Shown here: piece after piece, positions 1 through 7,598 of the stretch
Numbering within the stretch: the stretch's first letter is position 1
Layout: every line of letters begins with the position of its first letter
Assembly: GCA_937919155.1 (NCBI GenBank)
Contig: CALFPM010000061.1
Coordinates: forward strand, 1-22,146
Reading direction: 5' to 3'
Source of the DNA: an uncultured Clostridia bacterium
Lineage (GTDB): Bacteria > Bacillota > Clostridia > Oscillospirales > Acutalibacteraceae
DNA length: 22,146 bases
Position numbers and translations under genes: made by a program
Notes under the pieces: generated by a model
Told to the model about the DNA's origin: nothing
Seen by the model: only the letters and a program-made list of their open reading frames with translations
The model's database searches: none

Positions 1-4
1 GATG

Positions 5-23
5 GGTCGGAAATCCGACCTTT
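5..23. terminator. Weak terminator-like hairpin at the window edge
   Basis: GGTCGG (5-10) pairs with CCGACC (15-20) around an AAAT loop, followed only by TTT. It may be the end of an upstream gene outside the window. The U-run is too short for a confident call. Confidence 0.3.
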
Positions 24-105
24 ACGGCGTATTTAGTTCAAGTCATTTTACTCTAGATTATATGTGTCCTTGTCCGAATGTAGAACGGATTTACAGATTG
101 TTCAC

Positions 106-134
106 TTGAAATAAGCGTTTTATTATGTTATATT
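106..134 (+). promoter_or_regulatory. Promoter of the yfhO-ygjV-CARF operon
   Basis: TTGAAA at 106-111, a 17-bp spacer and TATATT at 129-134, with an overlapping TATAAT at 134-139. Transcription would start near 141 and give a leader of about 28 nt that carries the GGAGG at 156-160. Apart from the edge hairpin I see nothing else in bases 1-105. Confidence 0.65.
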
Positions 135-168
135 ATAATGGCAGTAATTTCTTCCGGAGGAAATTTTT

Positions 169-2994
169 ATGACAAGACCCGACAAAAAGAATTCATTTTT
201 AAAGCGGATTTTTGCCGACAACAGCTATTGCTGGCTTGCCTGCGGCTGCACCATCGGCGTTATGATGCTTGTTTACTATTGCTACAGCCTTTTTCCTTTC
301 GGCGAAACCACAATTCTCCGAATGGACCTTTATCATCAGTACGGACCTCTGTTTGCAGAGCTTTATGACAGACTCACAAACATGAAAAGTCTGCTCTACT
401 CATGGCAGACAGGTCTTGGTTCGCCTTTCCTCGGCAACTTCTTCAACTATCTTTCCAGCCCGAGCATGATAATTATGCTTCTGCTGGGACACGAAAATAT
501 GCCCGAGGCAATCGCAGGCATGATTATCGCCAAAGCCGCTCTTGCCGCCGCATCGTTCACATTCTATCTGAAGAAATCACAGAACAGGCACGATTTCACA
601 ACTGCAGCATTCGGCGTTCTCTATTCAATGTGCGGCTATTTCATTGCCTATTACTGGAATGTAATGTGGATTGATGCAATGGTTTATTTCCCCCTTGTTA
701 TCCTCGGAATTGAGAACATCATCAACCGCAGAAACGCAAGGGTTTACATTGCATTTCTTGCCCTCACCCTGCTTTCAAGCTATTATATGGGATTCATGAC
801 CTGCATATTCTCGGTCATTTATTTCCTTGTTTATTATTTCGGCAGCCAGAACCCGTCAATTGACCCGAGAATACCTTACACTCTTAACGATAAGGGCGAA
901 AAGGTCTACACCCTCGGCAATAAAATCAAGGGAAGCATTTTCCTCAGAAGCGGATTCACCTTTGCATTTGCAAGCGTTGCCGCCGCAGGAATTGCCGCAT
1001 TTGCGCTCATTCCCACGGTATTTATTCTCAAAAACTGCTCCGCAACATCAGGCACATTCCCCGATTTCTACAAATCATATTTCTCGATTTTTGATTTCCT
1101 TGCAAATCACCTTGCAAGCGTTGACCCCACAATCAGAAGCAGCGGCGAAGATGTTCTTCCCAATGTTTACTGCGGCATTGCAACGGTGATTCTTGTTCCT
1201 CTTTATCTTTTCACAAAATCCGTTCCCCTCAAGGAAAAAGTGGCTCATGTGGGTCTGCTGGGTCTGCTTTATTTCAGCTTCAACATCAATGTTCTCAACT
1301 ATATCTGGCACGGTTTCCACTACCCCAACGACCTGCCCTACCGCTGGTCATTTATGTATTCGTTCATCCTGCTTGTTATTGCATACAAAGCATTCACAAG
1401 GCTCAACGAATTCAGCGGCAGAGCCATTCTCGGCGCAGGAATGGGAGTTGTGGGCGCAATCATCCTCATTCAGGAAATCGGTTCAAAGAATGTTGAGGAA
1501 ATCACAGTATTAATCAGCCTGATTTTTGTTGTTACCTACTGCCTTGTCTTTGCTCTTATGAAAGACAAGAAGTATCAGCAGTCCGCAGTTGCCGTTCTTC
1601 TTCTCTGCTGTGTTGTCGGCGAAATGGCATGCGCAAACACAGACCGATACAGTATGGATCAGCCCAAGTCAAACTATGCAGGCGACTACAGCGATTTCCG
1701 TGACCTCAAAGCGGAGCTTGACAAGCTTGAAGGCAACGAAATGTACCGAATGGATCTTACCTACAACAGAGCAAGAATGGATCCCGCATGGTACGGCTAC
1801 AACGGCGTTTCAACCTTCACCTCAATGGCATATGAAAAAATGGCAAACACCCAGAGCGACCTCGGTCTTTACGGCAACTATATCAACAGTTACACCTACC
1901 ATCTGCAGACTCCCGTTTACAATATGATGCATTCACTCAGATATATTGTTGACAACAACGAGGATGTTGTTCCCGAAAGCGACTATTACAATGAACTGAT
2001 GACAAGAGGCAAGTTCACGGCATTTGAAAACAAATATTACCTGCCAATCGGTTTCGGCGTGAACAGCGATGTGACAGACTGGTATTCCGACCTCACAAAT
2101 CCTTTCACCGTTCAGAGCGACTGGTTTGAATATTCAACAGGCGTTTCCGATGTTTTCGGCATGATGAATATTGATGAAGTTATTTACTACAACATGGACG
2201 AAATAACATCAGGTCTTGAAACAGGCGATATTTATTACACAAAAACAGGTGACGGCGAAGGTGAACTCACATTCATCCTTTCTTCACCCGAAGAAAAGCA
2301 CTGCTTCCTCTATGTGAATTCAAGAGATTTTGAAAGCATTTTAATCACAAACAACGACATTGAAGTGACTCAGCGCACAGACGAGCCTTACATTTATGAC
2401 CTGGGAATCGTTACACCCGAAGAGGTTGTGAAAGTCAACATCAAAATTGAGGATTCCGAATACGGATACATTGACTTCTATCCCTACTATGTGAACGAAG
2501 ATGCTCTCAATAAAGGCTACGAAGTTCTCAAAAGCCGTCAGCTCAATGTGACCTCATTTGAAGAAACAAAGATTACAGGCACCGTAAGCATTGACGAGGA
2601 CTGCCTTTTCTACACTTCAATTCCCTATGATTCGGGTTGGACTGTAAAAATAGACGGCAAGGAAATTGCCGAGGAGGATTATGTTAACCTCAACGAAGCT
2701 TACCTTTGCTTCAACATCGGCGCGGGCGAGCATACCGTTGAAATCAGCTTTATGCCTGACGGACTTATAATCGGCGCGGGTGTTACCGTGTTTACGGTCA
2801 TTGCGCTTATTGCGGCGGCACTCCACTTTGCAAGAATCAGAAGAAGAATGTGCCTTGTTCCCGATTACACACCTCCAATGCCTTATATTCCCGAAGAGAA
2901 AGAAGTGACAGGGTGTTCGGCAGAACCCGAAGAAATTCCCGAAGAAGTTCTTCAGCTTGACGAACCCGAAGAAAAAACAGAAGAAACCGATTGA
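169..2994 (+). CDS. YfhO-family multi-pass membrane protein (GT-C-type glycosyltransferase)
   Basis: A 941-aa protein with an N-terminal half of about a dozen hydrophobic segments, an extracytoplasmic middle/C-terminal part, and one last membrane segment near residues 865-890. The motif MDLYHQYGP (about residue 52) after the first segment, and the late PYDSGWTVKIDG block (about 820-830), are typical of the YfhO family. In Bacillus, YfhO works with a polyprenyl-phosphate glycosyltransferase to decorate lipoteichoic acid; this is family knowledge and the substrate here is unknown. The last 45 or so residues form a cytoplasmic Glu/Pro-rich acidic tail. The start is set by GGAGG at 156-160, 8 nt from the ATG. 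It is the first gene of a three-gene operon. Confidence 0.85.
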   Translation: MTRPDKKNSFLKRIFADNSYCWLACGCTIGVMMLVYYCYSLFPFGETTILRMDLYHQYGPLFAELYDRLTNMKSLLYSWQTGLGSPFLGNFFNYLSSPSMIIMLLLGHENMPEAIAGMIIAKAALAAASFTFYLKKSQNRHDFTTAAFGVLYSMCGYFIAYYWNVMWIDAMVYFPLVILGIENIINRRNARVYIAFLALTLLSSYYMGFMTCIFSVIYFLVYYFGSQNPSIDPRIPYTLNDKGEKVYTLGNKIKGSIFLRSGFTFAFASVAAAGIAAFALIPTVFILKNCSATSGTFPDFYKSYFSIFDFLANHLASVDPTIRSSGEDVLPNVYCGIATVILVPLYLFTKSVPLKEKVAHVGLLGLLYFSFNINVLNYIWHGFHYPNDLPYRWSFMYSFILLVIAYKAFTRLNEFSGRAILGAGMGVVGAIILIQEIGSKNVEEITVLISLIFVVTYCLVFALMKDKKYQQSAVAVLLLCCVVGEMACANTDRYSMDQPKSNYAGDYSDFRDLKAELDKLEGNEMYRMDLTYNRARMDPAWYGYNGVSTFTSMAYEKMANTQSDLGLYGNYINSYTYHLQTPVYNMMHSLRYIVDNNEDVVPESDYYNELMTRGKFTAFENKYYLPIGFGVNSDVTDWYSDLTNPFTVQSDWFEYSTGVSDVFGMMNIDEVIYYNMDEITSGLETGDIYYTKTGDGEGELTFILSSPEEKHCFLYVNSRDFESILITNNDIEVTQRTDEPYIYDLGIVTPEEVVKVNIKIEDSEYGYIDFYPYYVNEDALNKGYEVLKSRQLNVTSFEETKITGTVSIDEDCLFYTSIPYDSGWTVKIDGKEIAEEDYVNLNEAYLCFNIGAGEHTVEISFMPDGLIIGAGVTVFTVIALIAAALHFARIRRRMCLVPDYTPPMPYIPEEKEVTGCSAEPEEIPEEVLQLDEPEEKTEETD

Positions 2995-3002
2995 GGATAT
3001 TC

Positions 3003-3551
3003 ATGGAAATCATAAAAGATTATTTTTCAGGCAAAGACACAGTATTTATCATTTCACAGCTTATCGGCTTTGTTGCGGCGGCGCTGCTGCTTTTATCGTT
3101 TCAGCAGCGCACCCACAGGCGCATTGTTGCAATTCAGGCTTGCTCAGGTGTCCTTTTCGCCGTGCAGTATCTCATGCTCGGCGCATACGAAGGAATGATC
3201 GGCAATGTGGTCGGCTTCACACGAAGTATTGCATATGCATTCAGAGGCAGATCAAAGGCGGTTGACCACATCGCCTGCCCCGTAATATTCGCAGTTCTTG
3301 CGTGTTTCGGCGGCATTGCAACATACACAAGTCCCGCTTCATTGCTCCCCATGGCTGCAATGATGATAACATCATTTGTAAACTGGAGTCCCAAAACTCA
3401 GCAGCTCAGGGCTCTGAATATGCCCACCTCCGCAATGTGGCTTATCTATAATATAATTTGCTCATCCTACTCAGGCATTGCGACAGAGGTTCTGAACCTC
3501 GCATCAATCACAATCGGACTTATCAGATTCAGGAAGAAAGGCAACGGTTAA
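3003..3551 (+). CDS. YgjV-family inner membrane protein
   Basis: A 182-aa protein made almost entirely of about six hydrophobic helices, matching the YgjV family (uncharacterised bacterial inner membrane proteins). Typical features are an N-terminal helix ending in LLLLSFQQRTHRR, then VQYLMLGAYEGMIGN and VGFTRS. I prefer the ATG at 3003 over an upstream in-frame TTG at 2991: GAGG at 2993-2996 sits 6 nt before this ATG and overlaps the YfhO stop codon, so translation is probably coupled. The family has no agreed function. Its stop codon abuts the next start with no gap. Confidence 0.8.
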   Translation: MEIIKDYFSGKDTVFIISQLIGFVAAALLLLSFQQRTHRRIVAIQACSGVLFAVQYLMLGAYEGMIGNVVGFTRSIAYAFRGRSKAVDHIACPVIFAVLACFGGIATYTSPASLLPMAAMMITSFVNWSPKTQQLRALNMPTSAMWLIYNIICSSYSGIATEVLNLASITIGLIRFRKKGNG

Positions 3552-4784
3552 ATGACGGTAGTTGAATTTTTTGAGCGTGAATCCCATGTTGAAAATATCA
3601 TCAGCACTCTTCTTTGCACCCCCGACAAAGTTATTTTTCTTGGTGATAACAAAAAGAAAATCGATAAAATAATCAAATCATACGAGAAGATTGCACTTGC
3701 CCGCGGAATAAACACGGTATTTGATTCAAGAGCAATCAACCGAAACAGCATCATGTCAATTGTGGACACCCTCGAACAGATAATTGAGGATGATGACGAC
3801 TGCGTTATCGACCTGAGCGGCGGCGATGACCTTGCTCTTGTGGCAATCGGTGTTGTTTATGCGGACAATGCCGACAGAATTCAGCTCCACCGTTTCAGCA
3901 TCACCAACAACACAATGACGGATTGCGACTCGGACGGCAAGCTCTGCGCACACTCTCCCTTTGAACTCACGGTTGAAGAGCTTGTGGCAATAAACGGCGG
4001 CAGAGTAATTTATACGGAAGAAAAATCCAACGGTACATACAAATGGGATTTCAACAGGGATTTTGTTGACGATGTTTATATTATGTGGTCAATCTGCAAA
4101 AGGAACCCCCACGAATGGAACACTCAGCTGGCTCTTCTGAGCAAGATGATTGCAATTCAGCCTGACCCCGCAAGCTTCGATATCCGCATTGACTTCAAAG
4201 AAGCGGACACCGCGTGTTCCCGAATGACCGAAAACAAAAAAATCGATTCCGATCTTTACAAAGAGCTTGCCCGTAAAGGCGTTCTTGACGATTTCAGGTC
4301 AGACAGCAACGGCTTCAGCTTCAGGTTCAAGAATGATCAGATAAAAAAATGCCTGTCCAAAGCAGGTCAGGTTTTTGAACTGTTCCTTGCAATCTGCGCT
4401 TCGGAGCTGAAAGACGATAACGGCAATCCCGTATACACCGACATTCTGAGCGGCGTTTTCATCGACTGGGACGGAGAAATCCACCCCGGCACAGGTTCAG
4501 ATGTTGAAAATGAAATTGACCTCATTCTCATGAAAGGTCTTATGCCTGTCTTCATTTCCTGCAAAAACGGCTCCTGCGACATCAACGAGCTTTTCAAGCT
4601 TTCCGTTGTCGCAAGCCACTTCGGCGGAAAATATGTCCGCGCAGTTCTTGCAGGAACAGAAATTGACAAAGCGGAAACCATTGAGCTTCGCGCAAAAGCA
4701 ATGGGAATAAATCCGTGGATAAGACTTCACAAAAAACCCGAAAAGGATTTATATGCGGAATTATCCAACCTCTGGCGTTCATAA
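3552..4784 (+). CDS. Card1/Can2-like CARF-domain nuclease (DUF1887 family)
   Basis: A 410-aa protein with three parts. An N-terminal CARF-like Rossmann domain (about 1-140) carries VIDLSGGDDLALVAIG, which aligns with the (D)xTGGTK ligand loop of CARF proteins. A middle region (about 150-255) is probably winged-helix. A C-terminal PD-(D/E)XK nuclease domain (about 270-400) carries GQVFELFLA, NEIDL with Asp323, and FISCKNG with Lys338. Card1 and Can2 are cyclic-tetra-adenylate-activated nucleases of type III CRISPR systems. Here the residue two before the Lys is Ser336, where Card1 has Glu, and no cas gene is visible. The ATG follows the ygjV stop directly; an AGGAAGAAAGG tract at 3531-3541 is its ribosome site. 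The fold is clear; activity and ligand are not. Confidence 0.8.
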   Translation: MTVVEFFERESHVENIISTLLCTPDKVIFLGDNKKKIDKIIKSYEKIALARGINTVFDSRAINRNSIMSIVDTLEQIIEDDDDCVIDLSGGDDLALVAIGVVYADNADRIQLHRFSITNNTMTDCDSDGKLCAHSPFELTVEELVAINGGRVIYTEEKSNGTYKWDFNRDFVDDVYIMWSICKRNPHEWNTQLALLSKMIAIQPDPASFDIRIDFKEADTACSRMTENKKIDSDLYKELARKGVLDDFRSDSNGFSFRFKNDQIKKCLSKAGQVFELFLAICASELKDDNGNPVYTDILSGVFIDWDGEIHPGTGSDVENEIDLILMKGLMPVFISCKNGSCDINELFKLSVVASHFGGKYVRAVLAGTEIDKAETIELRAKAMGINPWIRLHKKPEKDLYAELSNLWRS

Positions 4785-4798
4785 CAAGACAAATAAAG

Positions 4799-4837
4799 AA
4801 GACTGCTTCACCGATTGGTGAAACAGTCTTTTCTTTT
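4799..4837. terminator. Bidirectional intrinsic terminator
   Basis: AAGACTGCTTCACC (4799-4812) pairs with GGTGAAACAGTCTT (4817-4830) with one mismatch and a GATT loop, followed by TTCTTTTTTT. It separates the convergent CARF nuclease and ispE genes. The + side has the better U-run. Confidence 0.9.
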
Positions 4838-4841
4838 TTTA

Positions 4842-5705
4842 TTATTCCGTTATTGCTCCGTGAGGAACGGGATTTGTAACAAAAACATTGGGGCAGATTT
4901 TTTTCAGCTCATCCGCGCATTTTACTGCATCTGCTTCCTTTTCAAAAAGTCCGAAAACAGTGGGACCGCTTCCGCTCATCTGGCACAGCGAGGCTCCGTT
5001 TTCTCTCATAATGCGCTTGAACTCAACCCTTTCGGGCACTTCGATAACCTGCTCAAAAACATTGCCCGCATATTTGCATATGCCATCAAAATCGCCTTTT
5101 TCGCAGGCATCAAGCATACGCATGCTGTCAGGTCGGTAAAGATGAGCACTGTCCGCAGCGGCATATGCCTCGGCGGTTGAAACTCCTGCTTCGGGTTTGG
5201 CAAGAACGATAAAACATTCCTTGAGCTCCTTGAGAGGCGAAAGCACTCCGCCCGTACTTTGGGAAAGCTGAGTGCCGCCCACAATGCAGAAAGGCACATC
5301 ACTGCCAACCTTAAGACCGATTTCGCAAAGCTCACGCTGAGTGAAATCCGTTCCGAGCAACGCATTCAGACCCACAATAACCGCCGCCGCATCCGCGCTT
5401 CCTCCTGCAAGACCTGCGGCAAAGGGAATGTTCTTTTCAATATGTATTCCCACTGACGGCTCAATCTCCGCATATTCGCAGAATTTCTTTGCCGCCTTAT
5501 AGGCGATATTCTTTTCGTCCGTAGGCAGTCTTCCGTCCGAGCAAGTGAGATTTATCCCCTTTTCTTCAAGAAGTTCAAGAGTTACCTCATCGCTGAGTCC
5601 AACGGACTGCATAACCATAAAAAGGCTGTGGTAGCCGTTATCGAGTCTGCCGATGATATCCAGAAAAAGATTGATTTTCGCAGGTGCGTTCACGGTGATT
5701 TTCAC
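4842..5705 (-). CDS. ispE: 4-diphosphocytidyl-2-C-methyl-D-erythritol kinase
   Basis: A GHMP kinase that phosphorylates the 2-hydroxyl of CDP-methylerythritol in the MEP route to isoprenoids. It has the starting APAKINLFLDI block, the ATP-binding AAGLAGGSADAAA loop (family form GLGGGSSDAA) and the late MSGSGPTVFG motif, so the kinase looks intact at 287 aa. A GTG at 5714 is only 1 nt from the AGGAG and is unlikely as a start. The GTG at 5705 is 10 nt away and gives the usual N-terminus MKITVNAPAKINL. It is the second gene of a two-gene operon, 15 nt after the PHP gene. Confidence 0.95.
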   Translation of the reverse strand: MKITVNAPAKINLFLDIIGRLDNGYHSLFMVMQSVGLSDEVTLELLEEKGINLTCSDGRLPTDEKNIAYKAAKKFCEYAEIEPSVGIHIEKNIPFAAGLAGGSADAAAVIVGLNALLGTDFTQRELCEIGLKVGSDVPFCIVGGTQLSQSTGGVLSPLKELKECFIVLAKPEAGVSTAEAYAAADSAHLYRPDSMRMLDACEKGDFDGICKYAGNVFEQVIEVPERVEFKRIMRENGASLCQMSGSGPTVFGLFEKEADAVKCADELKKICPNVFVTNPVPHGAITE

Positions 5706-5720
5706 TTTGGTCACACTCCT

Positions 5721-6599
5721 TTATTCAATGGGTATAAGGGTTGGTGTTCTGTCCTGATAAACGGCAACATTGCTGAATCCGCATCGGAGGGCAAGTTCAT
5801 ATCCCTTGTCTATTCCCGCGCCGAGATGCTCCGCATAATGAGCATCGGAGCCGATGGTAATCAACTCTCCGCCAAGCTCCCTGTAGCGTCTTACGATGCT
5901 CTCATCAGGCGATGTGACGCCTATAGGCTTCCTCAGACCTGCGGTATTGATTTCAAGAGATTTTTTGTTTTTGATAAGCGTAAGCAGAATTTCATCGATA
6001 ATCTCCGCAAATCTGCTCATATCAACAGGCTTTCCGTAATTGCCCGTAATGTAACGCAGAGGATAAGTGAGGTGAGCAAGAGTGTCAAACTTTGCCCACT
6101 GAGCAAGCTTCAGCTCCCACTCAAAATATTCCTCAAGCAGTTTCATATAATCAATGCTTTCATCGCTGAAATCCATATAATAAAAATCCTGCATATCGGG
6201 CAGATTGTGTATTGACCCGATTATAAAATCATATTTCATCGTGCTGAGCAGTTTTTCGGAAAGTGCCGTGTCATAAACAGGCTGACCAAGCTCCGCGCCT
6301 ACGCAGACAATCAGCTTGCCGCTGAACGCCGAACGAGCCTTTGCAACCTCAAAAAAAGATTGAATTGCCGTGCGGTTAAAATTGCCTTTAAGAAAAGCAT
6401 CCATTTCAAGGTGGTCGGTAAAAGCAACCGCTCTGAGGCCTTTCATATATGCGGTTTCGGCAAGAAACATCGTTGAATGATGCCCGTCAAAGGAATTGTC
6501 TGTGTGTGCATGAAGGTCAATAAGATTTTTGAAATCCGTTTTAACCGCCCCCTTCTGATGTGTCTGATTAATATAATACCATAAATTCGGCAAATGCAA
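5721..6599 (-). CDS. HisJ-like PHP-domain phosphatase
   Basis: A metal-dependent PHP phosphoesterase related to histidinol-phosphatase HisJ. All main metal-ligand blocks are visible: DLHAHTDNSFDG, AFTDHLEMD, VGAELGQP, DFIIGSIHNLP, LAHLTYP and the final GSDAHYAEHLG. No other histidine gene is nearby, so the substrate could be another small phosphate ester. The start is unclear. The only upstream in-frame standard start is a TTG at 6599 with no ribosome site. A good AGAAGGGGG (about 6549-6557) is followed in frame only by GTT, AAA and ACG. The true protein probably begins near residue 20. It lies upstream of ispE and is probably co-transcribed with it. Confidence 0.8.
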   Translation of the reverse strand: MHLPNLWYYINQTHQKGAVKTDFKNLIDLHAHTDNSFDGHHSTMFLAETAYMKGLRAVAFTDHLEMDAFLKGNFNRTAIQSFFEVAKARSAFSGKLIVCVGAELGQPVYDTALSEKLLSTMKYDFIIGSIHNLPDMQDFYYMDFSDESIDYMKLLEEYFEWELKLAQWAKFDTLAHLTYPLRYITGNYGKPVDMSRFAEIIDEILLTLIKNKKSLEINTAGLRKPIGVTSPDESIVRRYRELGGELITIGSDAHYAEHLGAGIDKGYELALRCGFSNVAVYQDRTPTLIPIE

Positions 6600-6619
6600 C
6601 AGTAAAATTCAAAAAAATA

Positions 6620-6648
6620 TTGTTAACGGACATAAAATATGGTAAAAT
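6620..6648 (+). promoter_or_regulatory. Promoter of the rmlD-like gene
   Basis: TTGTTA at 6620-6625, a 17-bp spacer and TAAAAT at 6643-6648, 28 bp before the start codon, in the divergent gap with the PHP gene. Confidence 0.6.
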
Positions 6649-6675
6649 ATAAAAAAAATCAAAGGATTTTATGCT

Positions 6676-7515
6676 ATGAAGATTATTGTTACGGGCGCAA
6701 AAGGTCAGCTCGGCTCCGATGTTGCGGCTCAGCTGAAAAAAATCGGTGCAGAGGCAATTGAAGCCGATTTGCCTGAAATTGATATTACAGATGCCGCAAA
6801 AGTTGAAAATTTCATTGCGGAAAGCGGTGCTGACGGTGTTATCCACTGCGCCGCATACACCAATGTTGACTCTGCGGAAACAGACAGGGAGCTTTGCGGA
6901 AAAATCAATATTGACGGCACACGCAACCTTGCCCTCAGCTGCGAAAAGCACGGCATAAAACTGCTTTATATCAGCACGGACTATGTTTTCAGCGGCGAAG
7001 GCACGGAGCCTTTTGAGGTTGACTGCCCCAAAATCCCCTGCAATTTCTACGGAAAAAGCAAACTTGAGGGAGAAAATGCGGCTCTCGCCTGTTCCAAAAG
7101 CTTCGTTGTCCGAATTTCCTGGGTGTTCGGTGAAAACGGCAAAAATTTCGTGAAGACAATGCTCCGTCTGTCAAAAGAAAGAGAAGAAATTTCCGTTGTC
7201 TGTGATCAGATCGGCTCCCCCACTTACACAAAAGACCTTGCGGTGCTTCTTTGCGAAATGATTGCAAGCGAAAAATACGGCGTATATCACGCCACAAACG
7301 AGGGTTATTGCAGTTGGGCGGAATTCGCACAGACAATTATGGAATATTCGGGCGTATCAACCAAAATCAACCCCATAAACAGCAGTGAATACAAATCCGT
7401 TGCGGTCAGACCTGCGAACTCAAGGCTTTCAAAAAAGTCACTGGATGAAAACGGATTTTCCCGTTTGCCCCATTGGCAGGATGCGCTGAAAAGATTTCTT
7501 GCCAATATGAACTGA
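6676..7515 (+). CDS. rfbD: dTDP-4-dehydrorhamnose reductase-like SDR
   Basis: A 279-aa extended short-chain dehydrogenase that matches RmlD/RfbD, which makes dTDP-L-rhamnose with NAD(P)H in the last step of the pathway. The nucleotide loop GAKGQLGSDVA is at residues 7-17. ISTDYVFSGE holds the active-site Thr, and FYGKSKLEGE holds the Tyr-x3-Lys pair. RISWVFGENGKNFVKTM and DQIGSPTYTKDLA are further RmlD signatures. RfbA, RfbB and RfbC are not in the window, so this is a lone copy. The ribosome site AAAGGA is at 6661-6666. A second ATG lies at 6671 in another frame. Confidence 0.88.
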   Translation: MKIIVTGAKGQLGSDVAAQLKKIGAEAIEADLPEIDITDAAKVENFIAESGADGVIHCAAYTNVDSAETDRELCGKINIDGTRNLALSCEKHGIKLLYISTDYVFSGEGTEPFEVDCPKIPCNFYGKSKLEGENAALACSKSFVVRISWVFGENGKNFVKTMLRLSKEREEISVVCDQIGSPTYTKDLAVLLCEMIASEKYGVYHATNEGYCSWAEFAQTIMEYSGVSTKINPINSSEYKSVAVRPANSRLSKKSLDENGFSRLPHWQDALKRFLANMN

Positions 7516-7524
7516 ATATAAATT

Positions 7525-7560
7525 AATCGGCATAAGTCTTGTAATTATGCCGATTTTCTA
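7525..7560 (+). terminator. Intrinsic terminator after rfbD
   Basis: AATCGGCATAA (7525-7535) pairs perfectly with TTATGCCGATT (7545-7555), followed by TTCTATTAT. The U-run is short. The 3' arm also lies inside the promoter of the next gene. Confidence 0.7.
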
Positions 7561-7567
7561 TTATAAT
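7539..7567 (+). promoter_or_regulatory. Promoter of the M23 peptidase gene
   Basis: TTGTAA at 7539-7544, a 17-bp spacer and TATAAT at 7562-7567. The -35 box is in the loop of the preceding terminator hairpin and the spacer covers its 3' arm, so the two signals share DNA. Confidence 0.65.
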
Positions 7568-7598
7568 ATAGCGGATAATATAAAATCGGAGCGTTTTA

